A DNA stretch of 64,000 nt from Myrmaecium sp. VS I D KN 1. Lineage: Eukaryota > Ascomycota > Dothideomycetes > Valsariales > Valsariaceae. The stretch is taken from NCBI GenBank assembly GCA_019775845.1, contig JADQAV010000002.1:2820609-2884608 (forward strand). The letters run 5' to 3'. Position 1 is the stretch's first letter; the number at the start of each line of letters is the position of its first letter. Position numbers and translations under genes: made by a program. The notes beneath the pieces were generated by a model. It searched no databases. It saw nothing but the letters and a program-made list of their open reading frames with translations, and was not told the origin of the DNA. Below are positions 24,536 through 34,557 of this stretch, one piece after another.

Positions 24536-25524
24536 GGTTGCCGATGGCCAATGGTGCGAAAAACACCAAGGGGATACGTCTCAGCTCAGAAGGGGAATTG
24601 CTGGGACATGTCTCGATATTTAAAAGCACCGTGCCGTCATACTATCGACTGCGCCAGGGTCAAGCTGCATTGCCTTATCATCCACACGAATGACGCCGTC
24701 ACTGGAAGAGCTGAGGAAGGAAGCTGGCTGTCTGCAGGCAAAGTGGGGAGGAGCCTCCAGGTACCATGGGGCTAATATGGAGTAGGAAGGTGGTGATCTT
24801 TCATCCCGGGATCCTGCAGGCGAAAGCGACCAGGAAGAGGAAGCTCGGAGAACTCATGTCAGCAGTACGACGAGTGCACAGCATGTTGTTTCCCCACACC
24901 GAACGGTTTGATAGGGGAGAAAGGAAGGCGTGACGTTGCGGTACTTTGAGCTGATATGCTTGTCAGCCTCTCTCGCTTGTTCGGACTATCCTGTCCGCCG
25001 AGAAGGCTGAGAACTTATGCCGATGATCCTTGCGCGGAGTAGAAAGAAGCTGTCCGACGGTGGAGTATTAGTATACAGACGGAGACAATTGAAAGAGAGT
25101 GGTGAAAGTGAGAAACATATGCCGCGGATATCAAGATTCCCAAAATACGGTGGAGGGCGCGCACGTTCCATGTCAGGCCTAAGGCGTCGAGCGGGATTCG
25201 ATAAATATTGGAAGATCCGTCTCCTGATGAACCAATCCTGGAAATGTCTATATACAGGAAGCTCGACAAGTTTAGTAGACGTGTACAGTACTGAGCCAAT
25301 CATACTGCATAGCAGATTTCTCCTCGGCCGTCCTGTCAATGCCGATATGTGACAGGTAACTGCAAGAGCCGCCTGCGCATCTGGTGTCTGAAGCACATGC
25401 TCCCGTCTAATGTCTATACATCATCATTCAATCATAACAACACAAGTCTATTGGAATTGCGTTCGAATGCATCGTGCCATAGGCAGACTCCAGGGAATTA
25501 ACACTTTCTCCAATCACAAGTACC
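24536..25524. other. Upstream region of the S28 peptidase gene
   Basis: Nearly 1 kb holds the S28 promoter and, at its right end, the 3' UTR of the dehydrogenase gene. Frames inside are short and overlap on both strands; I see no gene. Confidence 0.5.
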
Positions 25525-26426
25525 TTACTGACAAGTATAGCCACTGAAAGATGTCAGCATCGAATTCCGCCATCACGGATGTACCAATCTGCACTCACCC
25601 ATCAACCAGGATATCCGCGCCGTTGATGAAGCTACCCATGGTGCTCGAGAGGAAAACGACCGTGTCGGCAACCTCTTCCATCAACCCCAGCCTCTTCATG
25701 GGAACCTTCTCGATCTCCGCATCCCGCACGTCCTTGGTGATGACCTGCTCAAACAGGGCCGTCTTCACGTAGCCAGGACACACCGCATTGATCCGAATCC
25801 CCTCCTTCCCATGAATCGCCGCATCAGCCCGCGTCATGCCCACAACCGCATGCTTCGACGCCGTGTACGCCGTCGCCGGGGTCCGGGGCGAGGCCGCAAC
25901 GACGCCGAGCATGCTGGCAATGTTAACGATGCTGCCGCGTCCCGCCCGGAGGCTCGCGGGCTCCTGCCGCCGCATCTGCCGCAGCTGCGCCCGCTGGCAC
26001 AGCCACACGCCCGTCAGGTTGACCTGGATGCACTTCTCGAACTCGGCCGCGGCCACGTCCGGCGTCGTCTGCCCCGGCCCGCCGATCCCGGCGTTGTTGA
26101 CCGCGTAGTCCAGCCGGCCGAACGCCTCGACCGTGGCCGCGACGCTCGCGTCCACCTGTGACTCGGAGGAGACGTCCAGTGGCAGCTCGAGGACCTTCAC
26201 CGCGGGGAAGTTCGTCCGGAGATGCGTGGCGGTTTCGGAGACGGAGGCTCGGTCGGCTACGGCGATTGCGGCTGCTCCGTGGCGAGCAAAGGCATATGCG
26301 ATCTCCTGCCCAATACCTGGAAGGAACAACGTCAGTCATATACCACTTTTTTGGGGGGTTCGATGCGGACGTACCGCCTGCTGCTCCGGTGATGAAGGCC
26401 ACGCCGCCTTTGAGGATCGCCGCCAT
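25525..26426 (-). CDS. Short-chain dehydrogenase/reductase, classical type
   Basis: Three exons (26426-26375, 26316-25599, 25543-25525) encode 262 residues, typical for classical SDRs, which reduce ketones or oxidise alcohols with NAD(P). The cofactor-binding TGAAGGIGQ spans the first intron and is restored by splicing. NNAG, the catalytic Ser in IVNIASM, and Tyr/Lys in YTASK follow, then the conserved INAVCPGYVKT. Just past the first glycine motif the second strand reads AIAVADRAS; the acidic residue at its end is compatible with NAD binding, but this is only a weak hint. The last exon is 19 nt and finishes VDGGYTCQ, the standard C-terminal SDR pattern. Substrate is unknown. It lies upstream of the secreted peptidase on the same strand with 1 kb between, so no functional link is claimed. 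Confidence 0.92.
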
Positions 26427-28542
26427 GTTATGGATATAAAGTAGATGTATGCGTGGGAATCGAACGTCAACAAGACCGAAGAACGAACTGCAAGGGAAAA
26501 AGATGCAACAATGAGTGCTCGCGCCAGAGCATCAGGAGCCGCAGTCATATATGCGATATCGCAAACCCTCAGGTGATGCTCTTCATCGCATTATTTAGTA
26601 TCGGTGTTTACTAGCCCAGGCTCTCGGCTGCACCAGCTCAGACAGGAAGCGTAGGATCAACTTACCCCGCAAGGTGCTCACGAAGCCATCCGTATATTCG
26701 CTAGTAGCTCGCTCCTCAGAAGAAGTTCCGAGAGAGCTGTGATCGAGTCGCATCTATGACTCCCCTTCCCACATCACGTCGGCACGATGTATGACTACAG
26801 ACCGAGGTAGACGCTCTGCATATCGACTCTCTCTCTCTGACTGTACACGCTTCTACGCGCGGTCGTCTCATAACTTTCGAACCCCTCTCTCCGCATGGCC
26901 TGACGATCGCGTCGTGACGTTGCGTGATGAGAAGCGTTTTTAGCGGGGTCTTCACGCTTTGCCCTTTCCTCCCTTCTAGCCATGAAGAGGGGAGGAGGGG
27001 AACGTCAAGTTCTCTAAATACCTTAGCAACGCTGCAGTAGATGCCACATCAGTGTCGCCAAATCACTCCGTCTGCGGGATCCGGCGTCCATCCGTCTTTT
27101 CTCTCCCTCCAGAACCCGGTGGGAGGAGGATGATCTCTGGAATAATCCCCCTCTCGCGCCGGTGAGAGATCCCCCATCACGCGTTGTGGGGCCGGCCCCG
27201 GCGTTTCTGCGGAGGTGGAGATAGCAGCAGGCAGCCTGATGATCGCGCACCGAGTAAAAGACAGGCGGGATTGCGCTGTGTTCGAGGGGAAGAAAAGGAA
27301 ACTCCAGTGCTGCTGCGTCCGTGAGATAGGTGATAAGGTACACTGTTAGGTGAGGTTTGGTGTTGAAGGGATGTAGGTTGGATGTGCGGAACACGGACCG
27401 CAAGGCTGGATATCGATAATCACCAGGAAAGCAACAGCAAGCCAAACTATAAGTGGTATTCGAGAGAGAAAGGTATGTTGCTCGAGCACAAGAGGCAGAA
27501 AAATCTGCCATTGACATAAATCCCCGTGCCTTCCCGGTGAATCGGAGAACTCTGGCAGGAATTCACGAATGTAACCCCTGTACCGAATTGCAAATGTCTA
27601 TCGAAAGCTAACGTACTCCAGAGGAATAGGTGTCAAAATCAAGTAGGTAAGCGGTACGCCTTAACTAGAGCAATGCAGAACCGGACGAACTTCATACGGA
27701 AGAGCTTGGCTGGTACCGTAGCAATGGCACTTTTCCGCTGTCTCCGCAACTGAAAGCTTGAGGACAACGACCGGTTTTTCTCTACTTCCGACCATCCCGC
27801 GGATCCCCGGGCCTTTGGCACCGCGACTGGATCCAGGACCGATATAAGCACGTGTCCCGTGTTCCGCCGCTCATCATATGAAGGCGGCAGCGAGTGCGAA
27901 AGAAAAAGAGCAGCTAGAGTAACATCCGGACGATCCTAAAGCAGACCGGGTACCTACACTTGATCGCCAATGACCGTATAGAGAGAATTCCAAACAACTG
28001 GTTAACACGGACTTCTCATGGATCTATAGTTCATAAGAGCAAGCGCACCTGAGCTTCACTAGTAATGATACCATGAATAGTAACAGTATAAAGAAGGTGA
28101 GGAAAGATGAAAGAGGGTGACAAGGTGAAAGTACAGTTTACGGAAAGTACTCACCAATAGAACAGCAGAACTAATTGATACTCACATCTACAACGAGATC
28201 AGAAGAGCCTTGTTTGATATCTCCCTTGGCCAGTTATATCATCATCCTGAAGGGCAAATCAACCCGTTTTTATTAAGAGATAGGCCATCTGAATCCGCGC
28301 ATGCTGTCCATCCGGCTGCCGTCGCCGCACAGTTTGTCCCTTCACTTCACGATCACATGCCAGTCGAAGCTGTCGGCTCGGCGTAAACAGATGAAAGCCG
28401 TCAGAACTTCTGCTTCAATTAGCACCTTTTCATGAGCATGTGAGACTCTCCTTCCCCCACTTGGTAGTATATATCCATATGAATCTGCCGAATTGTGACA
28501 ACTTTCCCGGCTGCGGCCTGCCGCTGCAGATGGTGCATGTAA
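26427..28542. other. Intergenic region of 2.1 kb, no gene seen
   Basis: The left end is the promoter of the dehydrogenase gene and the right end the promoter of the F-box-like gene. A minus-strand frame at 27023-27517 has an unbiased, low-similarity composition and no domain. A CT dinucleotide run lies near 26827. Nothing else stood out. Confidence 0.5.
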
Positions 28543-29712
28543 GTGATGACTCTGGAAACGTCAGCGAGCTTACTTGTTATGCTGACCAAAGAGCAGCCAC
28601 CTCACAGAAATGATGGCGCATACGATGTATGCTCGAGGCGGCTCGGACCTGGACACGACGGCGGATCCACGGACAAGTCTCGTCGACGGCGACAGAGCAA
28701 GCGACCACAAACCGCACCAAGCCCAACCTTCATGGGCTTGCCCGTGGAGCTGCGACTAATGATTTACGAGCTCACCGACGTGGTCGTGCAGCCGGACCCA
28801 ATCGAGCTGTGGCCGCTCTCCACCAGAATCGGAACCGATCCCGTCATCAAAGCGATCGCGCTGGACAACCTCCGCAAGCGCATGCGGCCCGTGATCCCGC
28901 TAATGCTGATCAACAAGCGCGCGCACCGCGAGGTCGCCTCGCTATTCTACGGGCAGAACCACTTCCGCTTCTCGGGCGAATGCGGCTTCCTCGTCCTCGC
29001 CGCCTTCCTACACACCAAGCGAAGCTACCTCGCCGACCTCGGGGACCTCAGCGTCCACGCGCCCTTCGAAAGCCCCGCCAACATCCGGGCCAGGCGGTTC
29101 GGCCTGCGATTCGACCGGCCGTGGCGAGCGGGCGGCGCCAGCCTCCTCACCACCTTCGGCCTGAAGAACCCCATCCTCTACTCCGGCTCGGACCGCCAGT
29201 CGGCGCGCACGACGGGCCAGACGAGCGTGACCCAGACGCTCAACCTCCTCCTGCACGAGTGCGTGCGCCTGCGCCGGCTGGAGCTGCTCGTCCCGACCGC
29301 ATACCCGCTGCACCCGAGCGCCTACACCGCGCGCGTGCTCGCGGCCAACTTGCATGCCCTCGTCGCCCAGCGCGGGGCGTCGTTCCGCTTCGAGCTCGCG
29401 GCGCTGTATATGCCCAAGGACCTGGCGGACTGCTGGAACGCGTACTACTTCATGCGGAACCTGGGCGGGCCTTTTGCGGAGCTGAATATCGGCTTTTTCG
29501 CTAAGCACTTCCCCGACGTTGAGATCCGGCGGAAGGAGTGGGAGGCGGATGTTTTTGGTGACCTGCCTCGCTGGCCTCGGCTCCCGGAGGATCCGTACGA
29601 CTTGTGGCAACTCAGGGAGTACATTGACGAGAAGAATGAGCTGGAGGCGAGGAGGGCTGAGGAGTATATGTGGGAGTGCCAGTATGAAGGCACGCGTATC
29701 ACCTTTGACTGA
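28543..29712 (+). CDS. F-box-like / 2EXR-type protein, function unknown
   Basis: A single frame of 389 residues. After a basic, poorly conserved N terminus comes FMGLPVELRLMIYELTDVVV (about residues 63-82), the F-box-like opening found in many fungal 2EXR and related proteins. Residues 120-150, INKRAHREVASLFYGQNHF, continue the family pattern in which a helix pair is followed by the invariant-looking A.LFYG.N.F. The rest is alpha/beta-looking, with a C-terminal acidic helix ending ECQYEGTRITFD. F-box proteins recruit substrates to SCF ubiquitin ligases, but the fungal 2EXR branch has no proven role, so no function is claimed. Codon use is very GC-rich between about 28740 and 29450, which also creates long antisense frames. 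The true start could be the Met at codon 13, just after MMTLETSASLLV, or lie in an unseen upstream exon. Confidence 0.7.
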   Translation: MMTLETSASLLVMLTKEQPPHRNDGAYDVCSRRLGPGHDGGSTDKSRRRRQSKRPQTAPSPTFMGLPVELRLMIYELTDVVVQPDPIELWPLSTRIGTDPVIKAIALDNLRKRMRPVIPLMLINKRAHREVASLFYGQNHFRFSGECGFLVLAAFLHTKRSYLADLGDLSVHAPFESPANIRARRFGLRFDRPWRAGGASLLTTFGLKNPILYSGSDRQSARTTGQTSVTQTLNLLLHECVRLRRLELLVPTAYPLHPSAYTARVLAANLHALVAQRGASFRFELAALYMPKDLADCWNAYYFMRNLGGPFAELNIGFFAKHFPDVEIRRKEWEADVFGDLPRWPRLPEDPYDLWQLREYIDEKNELEARRAEEYMWECQYEGTRITFD

Positions 29713-30477
29713 GCGGGGCTGCCGAGGTGACGGCGAAGGGCGTCTCTTCAATGACGAACTGCGGACGCGATCGTCTGTCGATGTGAGACTTGGACACTAC
29801 CTAAAAGAGTACAGAATCAGCACTCCATCAAGGCGGCTCAAGGGGGGAGTTAAGAGAATGTACTATATGGCCCTGAATAGCGTAGGTAGGCCAATCGCTA
29901 TACCTCGTGCCGAACTGTAACTTCTGCTGCTGCACGTTTCATACAGTACCGTAGAAAGGTCCTCATGCAGTCGTGAATTACATCTCATCGCCCTCCTCTT
30001 CTCACTGGCGCATTTTCCTCCGTTTTCAAGCACATGGACATGCGGATACGCCGGTACGATGGCACAGCTGTGATCTCGTCGTAGGCCGGTGCTATAGCAT
30101 CAGTACCTCACCAAGCAGGTAGACATGTAGAAACGCATGCGAGAAAGCATGTTCCCACATTGACAGGCAGGGAAGAGAAGGAGTGAAGTTGAGCATCCCC
30201 CTCCCGCGCCGTTGGTGGTTCTGTAGGTGGGGGAACTCTCAAGCGCGCGCCGTAGCGGGCCCACCCGCCAAAACCCCCCACCAGGAGTGGGGTGGTTGGA
30301 GACCGACTCCATGTACCGGACTTTAAGTACCCCTCATGTCACCTAGTATAAGAACCTCTTCCTACCCCTCCAGCGTAGAGTGAAAGAAGAAGATAGGAGG
30401 ATACATATAACCCGTAGAGAAATCAAACATCTCACAATCCCCCCCTACTTCCCACGCCCTTCCTGGTCTCCACCATC
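29713..30477. other. Intergenic region, no gene seen
   Basis: 765 bases between two rightward genes. It should contain the 3' UTR of the F-box-like gene and the promoter of the EthD-like gene. No defined element was recognised. Confidence 0.5.
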
Positions 30478-31485
30478 ATGGCGCAGCCCCAACCCAAAGA
30501 AGCGACCAACGACCGCCCGATCCCAGGCCTCATCACCGCCTTCGCCCGCATCGCCTCCCCAGATCTCACCGACGCCACCTTCAACGCATGGTACGACGAG
30601 CACGTCCAGGACACGCTGAACACCGGCGGGGTTCACGTCGGGCTGCGATGCCGATGCATCCCTACAACCGCCTCCGCATCCACCTCCACCTCCGCTTCCG
30701 CATCCTCGGTTCCGTACCCCTACCTCGCCGCCTACCCGATCGAAGACCCGGCGTTCCTGCAGAGCGAGCGCTTCGGCCGGGTGAAGCTGCATAGCGACCT
30801 CCTGCCCGGACCGAATCACTTTGCGTTCGAGGCGGTGGATTTTGAGATTCGGCTTTGGCGGTTGGTGGGGAAGCGTGGTGGGGGGTGGGGAGGTGGGTGA
30901 TGGCTTCTCCCTTTATTCTTTTGCTTTTTTTTTGTCCCTCGTGGGATGTGTGTCTTGTTGCCGGCGCCTACCGTTCTTCATCTCCGCGTCTTGCCAAAAC
31001 CGATCGACTGACGGACTCCTGATACAGCAGAAACCCCCCACACCCTCGTCCTTGTGCGCTTCATTCCCCCGGAATCCAACGAGAAGGAGGAGAACAAAGA
31101 CGCGCTCCTCGACGCCGGCACCGGCCGCCACCTCCGCCCGGACCGGACCCACGTCTACCGGTTCGAATGGCAGATGCCCACCAAGCCCGCGGCTGCAGAC
31201 TCGGCAACGACGACGCCGACGTCGGAGCCGTACTTGGCTTTGGTGAGAACACCCCTCTTTTCTCTCCCTTTTCTCTCTTTGTTTCATTTCAATCTCTCCC
31301 TATGCTTCTTCTTCTCTCCCGATGTGCTGTGTTGACACAGGACGCACCAGCATGAATACCTCGACCGCGCACCGACGACGGATGAGCTCCGTCTGGCGCA
31401 GGAGGAGTGGGCGGGTGTTGCTGATGTGGGCGCGTGGGAGGTTTTCAAGACGGTGGGTGACCCGACGAGGCTCTGGGCGGCATGA
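30478..31485 (+). CDS. EthD-like dimeric alpha-beta barrel protein
   Basis: Three exons (30478-30892, 31031-31242, 31351-31485) give 253 residues. The start PIPGLITAFARIASPD and the following FNAWYDEHVQDTL resemble the EthD/dimeric alpha-beta barrel family, small ferredoxin-like folds often tied to degradation or secondary metabolism; most fungal members are uncharacterised. The second half, with THVYRFEWQMPT, YLALHEYLDRAP and TDELRLAQEEW, looks like a second copy of the fold. The exon 2/3 junction uses an acceptor ending CACCAG, which restores YLALHEYL; a nearer AG would give an early stop. The exon 1 donor lies in a G-rich run, and its exact position is less sure. Exon 1 carries a Ser/Thr/Ala-rich insert (SASTSTSASASSV). 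Family call is moderately sure. Confidence 0.72.
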
Positions 31486-32554
31486 GCTGGGTGGATCGGA
31501 GGGGAAGGAGAAAGGAAGCTTGGCGCGTGACGTAGTCCTTTCTCTCTATTCACGTTCTCATGCGCGGTATATACTACCGGCGGAACTCTTGGCTTGGAGC
31601 TTTACTGTTTAGGCCGGTACATAGACCGGCAGCGTCGTAAAAATTCAAAGGTCACCTCGCTAGCCTCGGGCCTCATCCAGGGTAACACCCGACAACGCCG
31701 CGGCGCGGAGCAATTGCCATCCGAGATGCATGCGCACTTGCATGAGTATTTATCCGGGGAAACGAGCAGGGCAGGTGGCAGGGCAGCCGAGGATTCCCAT
31801 TGTGGAGAACGTGGAGAATGTGGGGTAGCGGGGATATCGCGGGGGATTGCGGGGAAACAGCTAGGGGTAGGGGTTAGAACCCGCCGCCGCTCGGCTTGAG
31901 TGCAGATTTCAGCTTAGTACTGCGGATGGTAAGTTGGAGACGACGTCACATAGCTTAGGGGAGGGATTGGCTAAGGTAAGATGAACTTAGGAGCTACTAT
32001 GGTCGTTTGTGTAATCTGCTGATGAAGATACAGGAAAGTAAACACTTATACCTACTGTAGCATAGCATTGCTCGGCGGTCCTTGGCTTTTCTTTGCTAGA
32101 ATCCTCTGGGAGTATCCCCCCATTCCCCTGCTTCATCGTTATCCTTAGCGGCCATTCGACGATGATGGGATGGGATGTGAGAGGTGAATGGTTACATGCC
32201 GAAGGATGAGGAGGGTTGGCTGGGTGCTTGCTTGCTGCTCACTCACTCTCTCTCCCTCTCCTTCCCCGTCAACCTTCTCGCTCTCGTGGACTGAAAGCCC
32301 GGCTCCACCCCCCCTCCCCACTTACCCCGGGTTTCGGCTGTGTGTCTTGGTGCTTACACCTACTAGGTTCTTTACCCCAGACTGGCTTCTCCGCACTTTG
32401 TTCCCATTGTTCTTGCTCTTCCTCTCTCCCTTCTCGCGCGCTTTTGCTTCACTTCCGCTCCAAAGATTAGAGCAACTCGTCTGATCTGATTCAAGCTTTG
32501 CTCGAGCACCGCAAGCCCGAATCCGATTCACGTCCAACATTCCTTCTCGTCCTC
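31486..32554. promoter_or_regulatory. Upstream region of the short Zn2Cys6 gene
   Basis: About 1.07 kb separates the EthD-like gene from the next rightward gene. A CT-rich tract at about 32230-32290 and 32400-32450 is typical of fungal leaders near the transcription start. No other gene was seen. Confidence 0.5.
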
Positions 32555-34176
32555 ATGTCCAGCCCAGCCGTCTCCTCCTCCACTTTCGTGAGCTGGGAGG
32601 AAGACGAGGAGAAGAAGAAGCTACTTCCAGACATCATCGTCAAGAAGGAAGAAAATCGAACGAAGAAAGGCGTGCGGCGTCGAGCCTCCATCGCGTGCGC
32701 CGCGTGTCGAGACCGCCGCGTCCGAGTACGTCTTCCCCTCTCTTCAGCTTCCTCAGATAAACCCATAAAGAGTCCAATCCATCACAACTCAACCACTGAC
32801 AAAGAAGCCACCAGTGCGTCGTCCCATCAGGAAACAACTGCTGCATCCAATGCCAACGAGCCGGGATCACATGCGTCATCCGAAACGACGATGAACGAAG
32901 GAGGTCCGTGTCTATCCATCCACCGCTCCCCCCCCCCTCCATTCTCGTGCGATTTCCCCCTTTGCTGAAACACCCCTCCCTCGACAGACCCATTTCCCGC
33001 GCCTACGTCAACAGCCTGACAGAGCGAATCGCAATGCTCGAAGGCATGCTAGCCGCCCACAGCATCGACGTTCCGACCCCCGCCTACCCGCCCAAGACCC
33101 GCGACCGAGACCCGTCCACGACGACGACGACGATGAGGCGGAAGACGAGCTCACCGTGGACGGGCGCTGGCTCCGACACGACTTCTTCTTCCTCCTCTAA
33201 CGTCGTAACCGGCAGCGTGCATGACGCACCCTCCTCCTCCCCGATGACACCGGGCAGCCAGCATGTCCTCGTCGACCCGCTCGACCCGGCTACCTCGCCG
33301 CTCACGCTTCCGGCTCCGCAATTCCCCTCCGCCGCCGCGGCGAGTAGCATCCCTCCTCCCCCTCCTCCTCCCGGACGCCGCCGCCGGACTCACCCCGACG
33401 ACGGGGACGATGTCCTCCACCAGGGCGCGTACGATGGCTACGGCACGTGTGCTCTACATCCCAATCCGCCCTTCAAACGCCGCCACACCGACGGCGGTGT
33501 CCACCTCCCCACCTACCCGGCGTCGCTCTTCTCCCCGTCCCTCGAGGCGCCTCGATCAGCGTATCCTCATCCGCTGCAGAAACATCAGCAGCATGCATCC
33601 ACCTCCACCATAGCGCCATCGCCTAGCAGGAGTAGTAGGAGGAGTAGGAGAAGCTGGTTCACCCAGCCCTCCGCCTCCAGCACCGCACCCGTATCCTCAG
33701 CCTCCCCAGCAACCACAAGGACATGCTCATCCATAACCCTCCCCGCCTTCCCTTCCAGCACCACCGCCCCTGGCACCACATCCTCCGCCACAGTCACCGC
33801 CGCAGCAGCAGCGACAGCAGCAAACCACCCCACCAACCCCACCACGAACACCCTCACCCACCTCGACTTTCTCGACCTAGACCACCTCGTCGTCGATGAA
33901 CCGCCGACTTCCCGTCCACCAGCGCAACGGGAGCCGAACGATGACGACGACGAGGACGATGACGACGAAGGAGAAGCCTATCCTTACCCGTGGCCATGGC
34001 CGTGGTCCCGCTCGTGGCCGTGGTCGATGGATGCGCAGGGGCATGGGCAGCACATACAGCAGCAGCTGCAGCTGCAGAGGTCAGCGATGGGGAGGAGCGT
34101 GGGCGTAGGCGCGAGCGTGGGCGCAGGCGTAGGTGTAGGTGTAGGTCCGTTTGGGGTCGTGGGGATGGTGCGGTGA
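32555..34176 (+). CDS. Short Zn2Cys6 protein with acidic/aromatic C-terminal tail
   Basis: Three exons (32555-32725, 32815-32903, 32988-34176) encode 482 residues. The zinc cluster has Cys 48, 51, 58, 67, 70 and 77 (CAACRDRRVR then CVVPSGNNC, CIQCQRAGITC). It is followed by a coiled-coil-like segment, YVNSLTERIAMLEGMLAAH, typical of DNA-binding dimers. Intron 1 lies between the second and third Cys; intron 2 has the donor GTCCGT. No MHR regulatory domain follows. The rest is low-complexity: poly-Pro, Ser-rich stretches, an acidic run of Asp/Glu and then YPYPWPWPWSRSWPWS. The length is short for this class and the tail is poorly constrained, so an extra intron or a 3' frame error cannot be excluded. 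An alternative start lies 19 codons upstream (32498). Confidence 0.75.
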
Positions 34177-34557
34177 AGTGTGATGATGACGACGAAAGAA
34201 AGGAAGGAAGGGAGGGGTCGAGAGGCAAGAGGTGTTTCGTTATTCCGTCCATTCCTTCTTCTCATCTGTTGTTCAGACATGCTTAATGGAAGAACCAACG
34301 ATGAAGAACCCCAGAGAGGATAAATACATACATAATGTAGATCGAAACCCACAAAAGGCCACCTTATAGGACCCAACCCAGCACCCTCTCCTAGCACCAA
34401 TCCAAAACATACACATCCCAATCTCCCATCCCATCCCATCCTAAATCCCAAAACCACACACCCCATATATTCTTTTCCCGCCCGAACAAGTCCCAAACAG
34501 AGGAAGACGAAAACAGTCAAAAACCCAACCCCCCCACCATACGCCTCTCAAAAGAAC
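34177..34557. other. Convergent 3' region between two Zn2Cys6 genes
   Basis: 381 bases separate the stop codons of the two tail-to-tail zinc-cluster genes. Both 3' UTRs and their polyadenylation signals must lie here. Confidence 0.6.

Noticed and set aside
27023-27517. 164-codon minus-strand frame in the 2.1-kb spacer
   Set aside because: No domain, no plausible spliced extension, and composition like the surrounding non-coding DNA.
29008-29751. 247-codon frame antisense to the F-box-like gene
   Set aside because: Very GC-rich codons in the sense gene remove stops from the opposite strand; the antisense protein is Arg/Glu/Ala-rich with no domain.
24536-31485. Secondary-metabolite or degradation cluster made of the dehydrogenase, EthD-like protein and nearby regulators
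   Set aside because: No backbone enzyme, P450 or transporter is present, and the genes are separated by ordinary 1-2 kb spacers with mixed neighbours.
33260-33760. Extra intron in the low-complexity exon of the short Zn2Cys6 gene
   Set aside because: Several GT and AG pairs exist, but the frame is open without splicing and no conserved sequence is gained by removing any of them.
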